Shown here: positions 62,188 through 64,000 of the stretch, one piece after another | Position numbering within the stretch: the first letter of the stretch is position 1 | How the letters are laid out: the number at the start of each line of letters is the position of its first letter | Assembly (NCBI GenBank): GCA_003244185.1 | Contig: QHBT01000043.1 | Location: 1 to 64,000, forward strand | Reading direction: 5' to 3' | Length of the DNA stretch: 64,000 nucleotides | Source: Candidatus Dormiibacter spiritus | Lineage (GTDB): Bacteria; Chloroflexota; Dormibacteria; Dormibacterales; Dormibacteraceae | Notes under the pieces: generated by a model | The model's database searches: none | Seen by the model: only the letters and a program-made list of their open reading frames with translations | What the model was told of the DNA's origin: nothing | Translations under genes and position numbers: made by a program

Positions 62188-63160
62188 TCTCGGCCAGGTG
62201 TTCCCGATTGATCTCGAGGAACCGCTCCATGGTTCCAAAACCTGTGACGTGGCCGCCGCCCGTGCCAACCAGCTCCATAGCCCTCCGCCCGTTGGCCGCG
62301 CAAGCGGTGAGGTCGATGCCTGTGGTCACCCCCGAGGACTCGAAGAGGTAGACCAGGTCCTCGGTGGCCACGTTCCCCATCTCGGTGGTGTGAATAGGCA
62401 TGGCTATACCTCCGCCGATCCCGCCGGCCGAACCGTCGAAGCCCCTGGCCCCTGCCTCGTAGCCGGCGAAGGCGTTGCCGAGCGCGGTGCCCGCCAGCGT
62501 GTGCAGGTGCAGGCCGAGTTGGAACTCGGGCCAGCTGTGGAGCACCGCTGACACCCGCTCCCGGACCAGCGCCGGCCAGGCCAGGCCGATGCTGTCGGAG
62601 AGATGGATGTCACGGATGCCAAGCTGGTAACCGCGCTCTGCTATGCGGAGCACTGAGTCCAGGGGAACCAGGCCGTCATAAGGGCAGACGAAGGAGATCG
62701 CCATGCCCAGCGCCACCTCGGTGCCAGAGCGGGCGGCCAGCTCGACGGACCGCTCGATGTCCTCCAGGTTCTCGTCGATCGACATGTTGGAGTTGAGCCG
62801 CTGATAGGTGGGGCTGGCGGCCACCAGGCAGGAGATCTTCGGCACCCCGGCGGCAATGGCCCGCTGCGCACCTCGGAAGTTCGGCACCAGCGCGCGCAGC
62901 CTGACACCGCCCAGGTCACGTCCGACCAGCCGCTCTGCGATCGCCTCGGCGTCGGCCAGCTGGGGAATGACACGCGGGTGGACGAACCCGGCGATCTCGA
63001 TCTCGGGCACGCCTGTCGCGGCGACAGCCTCGATGAAGGCAACTTTCTCATCGGTGCTCGGCTGACGAAGTCCGGGCTCGTAGAGCAAGGTCTGCAAGCC
63101 GTCGCGGGGGAACACCTCAGCGATTCGAACCTTGGGTGCCTCTCGGTCTGAAGTTGTCAT
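62144..63160 (-). CDS. hydroxymethylglutaryl-CoA lyase family protein
   Basis: A 338-residue TIM-barrel enzyme. The signature PRDGLQ is in IAEVFPRDGLQTLLYEPG, the metal-binding HLHTLAG in LGLHLHTLAGTALGN, and a Gly-rich block GFDGSAGGIGGGIAMPIH follows, although the catalytic Cys of the usual GGCPYAPG is replaced (GGIGGGI). It may thus cleave a related acyl-CoA rather than HMG-CoA. It overlaps the methylisocitrate-lyase-like gene by 4 bp. Confidence 0.83.
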   Translation of the reverse strand: MTTSDREAPKVRIAEVFPRDGLQTLLYEPGLRQPSTDEKVAFIEAVAATGVPEIEIAGFVHPRVIPQLADAEAIAERLVGRDLGGVRLRALVPNFRGAQRAIAAGVPKISCLVAASPTYQRLNSNMSIDENLEDIERSVELAARSGTEVALGMAISFVCPYDGLVPLDSVLRIAERGYQLGIRDIHLSDSIGLAWPALVRERVSAVLHSWPEFQLGLHLHTLAGTALGNAFAGYEAGARGFDGSAGGIGGGIAMPIHTTEMGNVATEDLVYLFESSGVTTGIDLTACAANGRRAMELVGTGGGHVTGFGTMERFLEINREHLAEITSAPPGQSGRPSG

Positions 63161-63999
63161 TGACCAGCCTCCCGGTGGTTGGCGCGAGGCGGATCCGCCT
63201 CCGCGTACCGGCTGTCGAGTTCGGTCCAGCCGGCGAGGTCGACGATGGCGTCGCGCGCTGCGAAGGGCGCCAGCCGGTCTCGCACGGCTTTCGATGAGCC
63301 GTCGCGGAAGAGCGCCTCAGCCGTGAGCTGCATGGCGCGGATGGCCGCCCGCTGCAGGTCCGAGGGAACTATCACGAGCCGATAGCCCATCTGCTCCAAC
63401 TCGGCAGCCGGGATCAATGGGGTGCGGCCGCCCGCGAACATGTTGATCAGGAGAGGCTCGCTGAAGGAGCCGGCGATGGTCTCGATCTCCTCCCGGCTGG
63501 TGGGTGCCTCGATGAAGATCACATCGGCGCCCGCGTCGGCGTACAGCCGACCGCGCCGGATCGCCTCGGCCAAGCCGGCTTGGCCGCGCGCGTCGGTGCG
63601 GGCGATGATCAGCATCTCCCGCCGGGTGTCGACAGCCGCCCGCAGCTTCTGGACCATCTCCTCGGCGCGGATCAACTGCTGGCCCGAGTAGTGGCCGCAC
63701 TTCTTCGGGGCCACCTGGTCCTCCAGGTGGATGGCCGCGGCGCCCATTCGCTCGAACTCCCGCACAGTCCTGATCACGTTCAGGGCGTTGCCGTAGCCGG
63801 TGTCGGCGTCGGCGATGACCGGCAGCTCCGTCGCGTCGACCACCTCCCGGAGGCGCCCGAGGACCTCGCTCATGCTCAGCAGGCCCAAGTCGGGCACGCC
63901 TGTGCTGCGGGCGACGGCGCCTCCGCTGCAGTAGATCGCCTCGAACCCGGCAGCCGTCGCGATCCGCGCCGAGAGGCCGTCGTAGACGCCAGGGACCAC
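63157..63999 (-). CDS. isocitrate lyase/PEP mutase family protein, partial
   Basis: At least 280 residues of an isocitrate-lyase/PEP-mutase enzyme, probably methylisocitrate-lyase-like. It opens VVPGVYDGLSARIATAAGFEAIYCSGGA, with the metal-binding DADTGYGN and IHLEDQVAPKKCGHYSG, where the catalytic Cys lies in KKCGH, and RTDARG later. The first residues lie beyond the window edge. It forms an operon with the HMG-CoA-lyase-like gene, as a carbon-acid breakdown pair. Confidence 0.88.
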   Translation of the reverse strand: MVPGVYDGLSARIATAAGFEAIYCSGGAVARSTGVPDLGLLSMSEVLGRLREVVDATELPVIADADTGYGNALNVIRTVREFERMGAAAIHLEDQVAPKKCGHYSGQQLIRAEEMVQKLRAAVDTRREMLIIARTDARGQAGLAEAIRRGRLYADAGADVIFIEAPTSREEIETIAGSFSEPLLINMFAGGRTPLIPAAELEQMGYRLVIVPSDLQRAAIRAMQLTAEALFRDGSSKAVRDRLAPFAARDAIVDLAGWTELDSRYAEADPPRANHREAGQ

Positions 64000-64000
64000 G

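Noticed and set aside
1-64000. CRISPR array or Cas genes
   Set aside because: No regularly spaced direct repeats of 24-40 bp with spacers and no Cas-like protein were seen.

Overview
The window is high-GC, densely packed bacterial DNA with no rRNA, no intact tRNA and no CRISPR array. Many genes overlap by 4 bp (ATGA). GTG and TTG starts are common. The gene content (OmpR-type two-component systems, F420/PPOX-type enzymes, DUF202, DUF998 and DUF2853 proteins, a COG4671-type glycosyltransferase, a GH63-type glucosidase) suggests a soil Terrabacteria lineage such as Chloroflexota/Dormibacterota or a deep actinobacterium. This placement is inference; no marker gene is present to fix it.

Layout. 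1-1.9 kb: a possible IS110 scrap and a decayed IS481/IS3-like insertion sequence with recognisable inverted ends. 2.0-9.5 kb (minus strand): a four-gene ABC operon (lipoprotein, two ATPases, a 1,025-residue FtsX-type permease with a DUF11-like domain) next to a response regulator/histidine kinase pair. 9.6-14.2 kb: two small secreted proteins sharing a His/Asp/Gln/Glu C-terminal motif and a common upstream element, around an ArsR regulator, a DUF302 protein, a PAP2 phosphatase and a DUF202 protein. 14.5-15.6 kb: divergent HxlR regulator and VOC protein. 15.7-20.45 kb: a graveyard of frameshifted genes (membrane protein, serine recombinase, deazaflavin-type reductase, DUF1772, NmrA-like, leucine-carboxyl-methyltransferase-like) around one intact TetR gene, closed by a second decayed insertion sequence.

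20.8-34.7 kb: a phosphatase, then an exopolysaccharide-type cluster: Pro/Ala-rich membrane protein, three glycosyltransferases, ABC exporter, UDP-glucose dehydrogenase, a second kinase/regulator pair, a sugar epimerase and a membrane spermidine-synthase-like protein. TCTCA-type half-sites 11 bp apart lie upstream of three of its transcription units and suggest one OmpR-type regulon. 34.9-43.2 kb: DUF998, TetR with a divergent SnoaL/NmrA pair, secreted phospholipase C-like enzyme, DHA2 exporter and an orphan molybdopterin subunit. 43.5-54.9 kb: DUF2853, a MacB-like transporter with an SGNH lipoprotein, GH63 glucosidase, NRAMP-type transporter with a leaderless promoter, thioesterase, GTP cyclohydrolase I, a MerR-like regulator and a RibD-C protein. 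55.1-58.1 kb: znuABC with a divergent Fur/Zur gene and palindromic operator. 58.1-64 kb: a MITE-like inverted-repeat element abutting a FAD oxidoreductase, small DUF proteins, a gene joined to a foreign SDR remnant, GNAT and PPOX proteins, and HMG-CoA lyase followed by a methylisocitrate-lyase-family gene cut by the window edge.

The most interesting systems are (i) the 7-14 kb module, where one regulator may control the ABC/lipoprotein operon and two paralogous small secreted proteins, and (ii) the polysaccharide cluster with its repeated operator.
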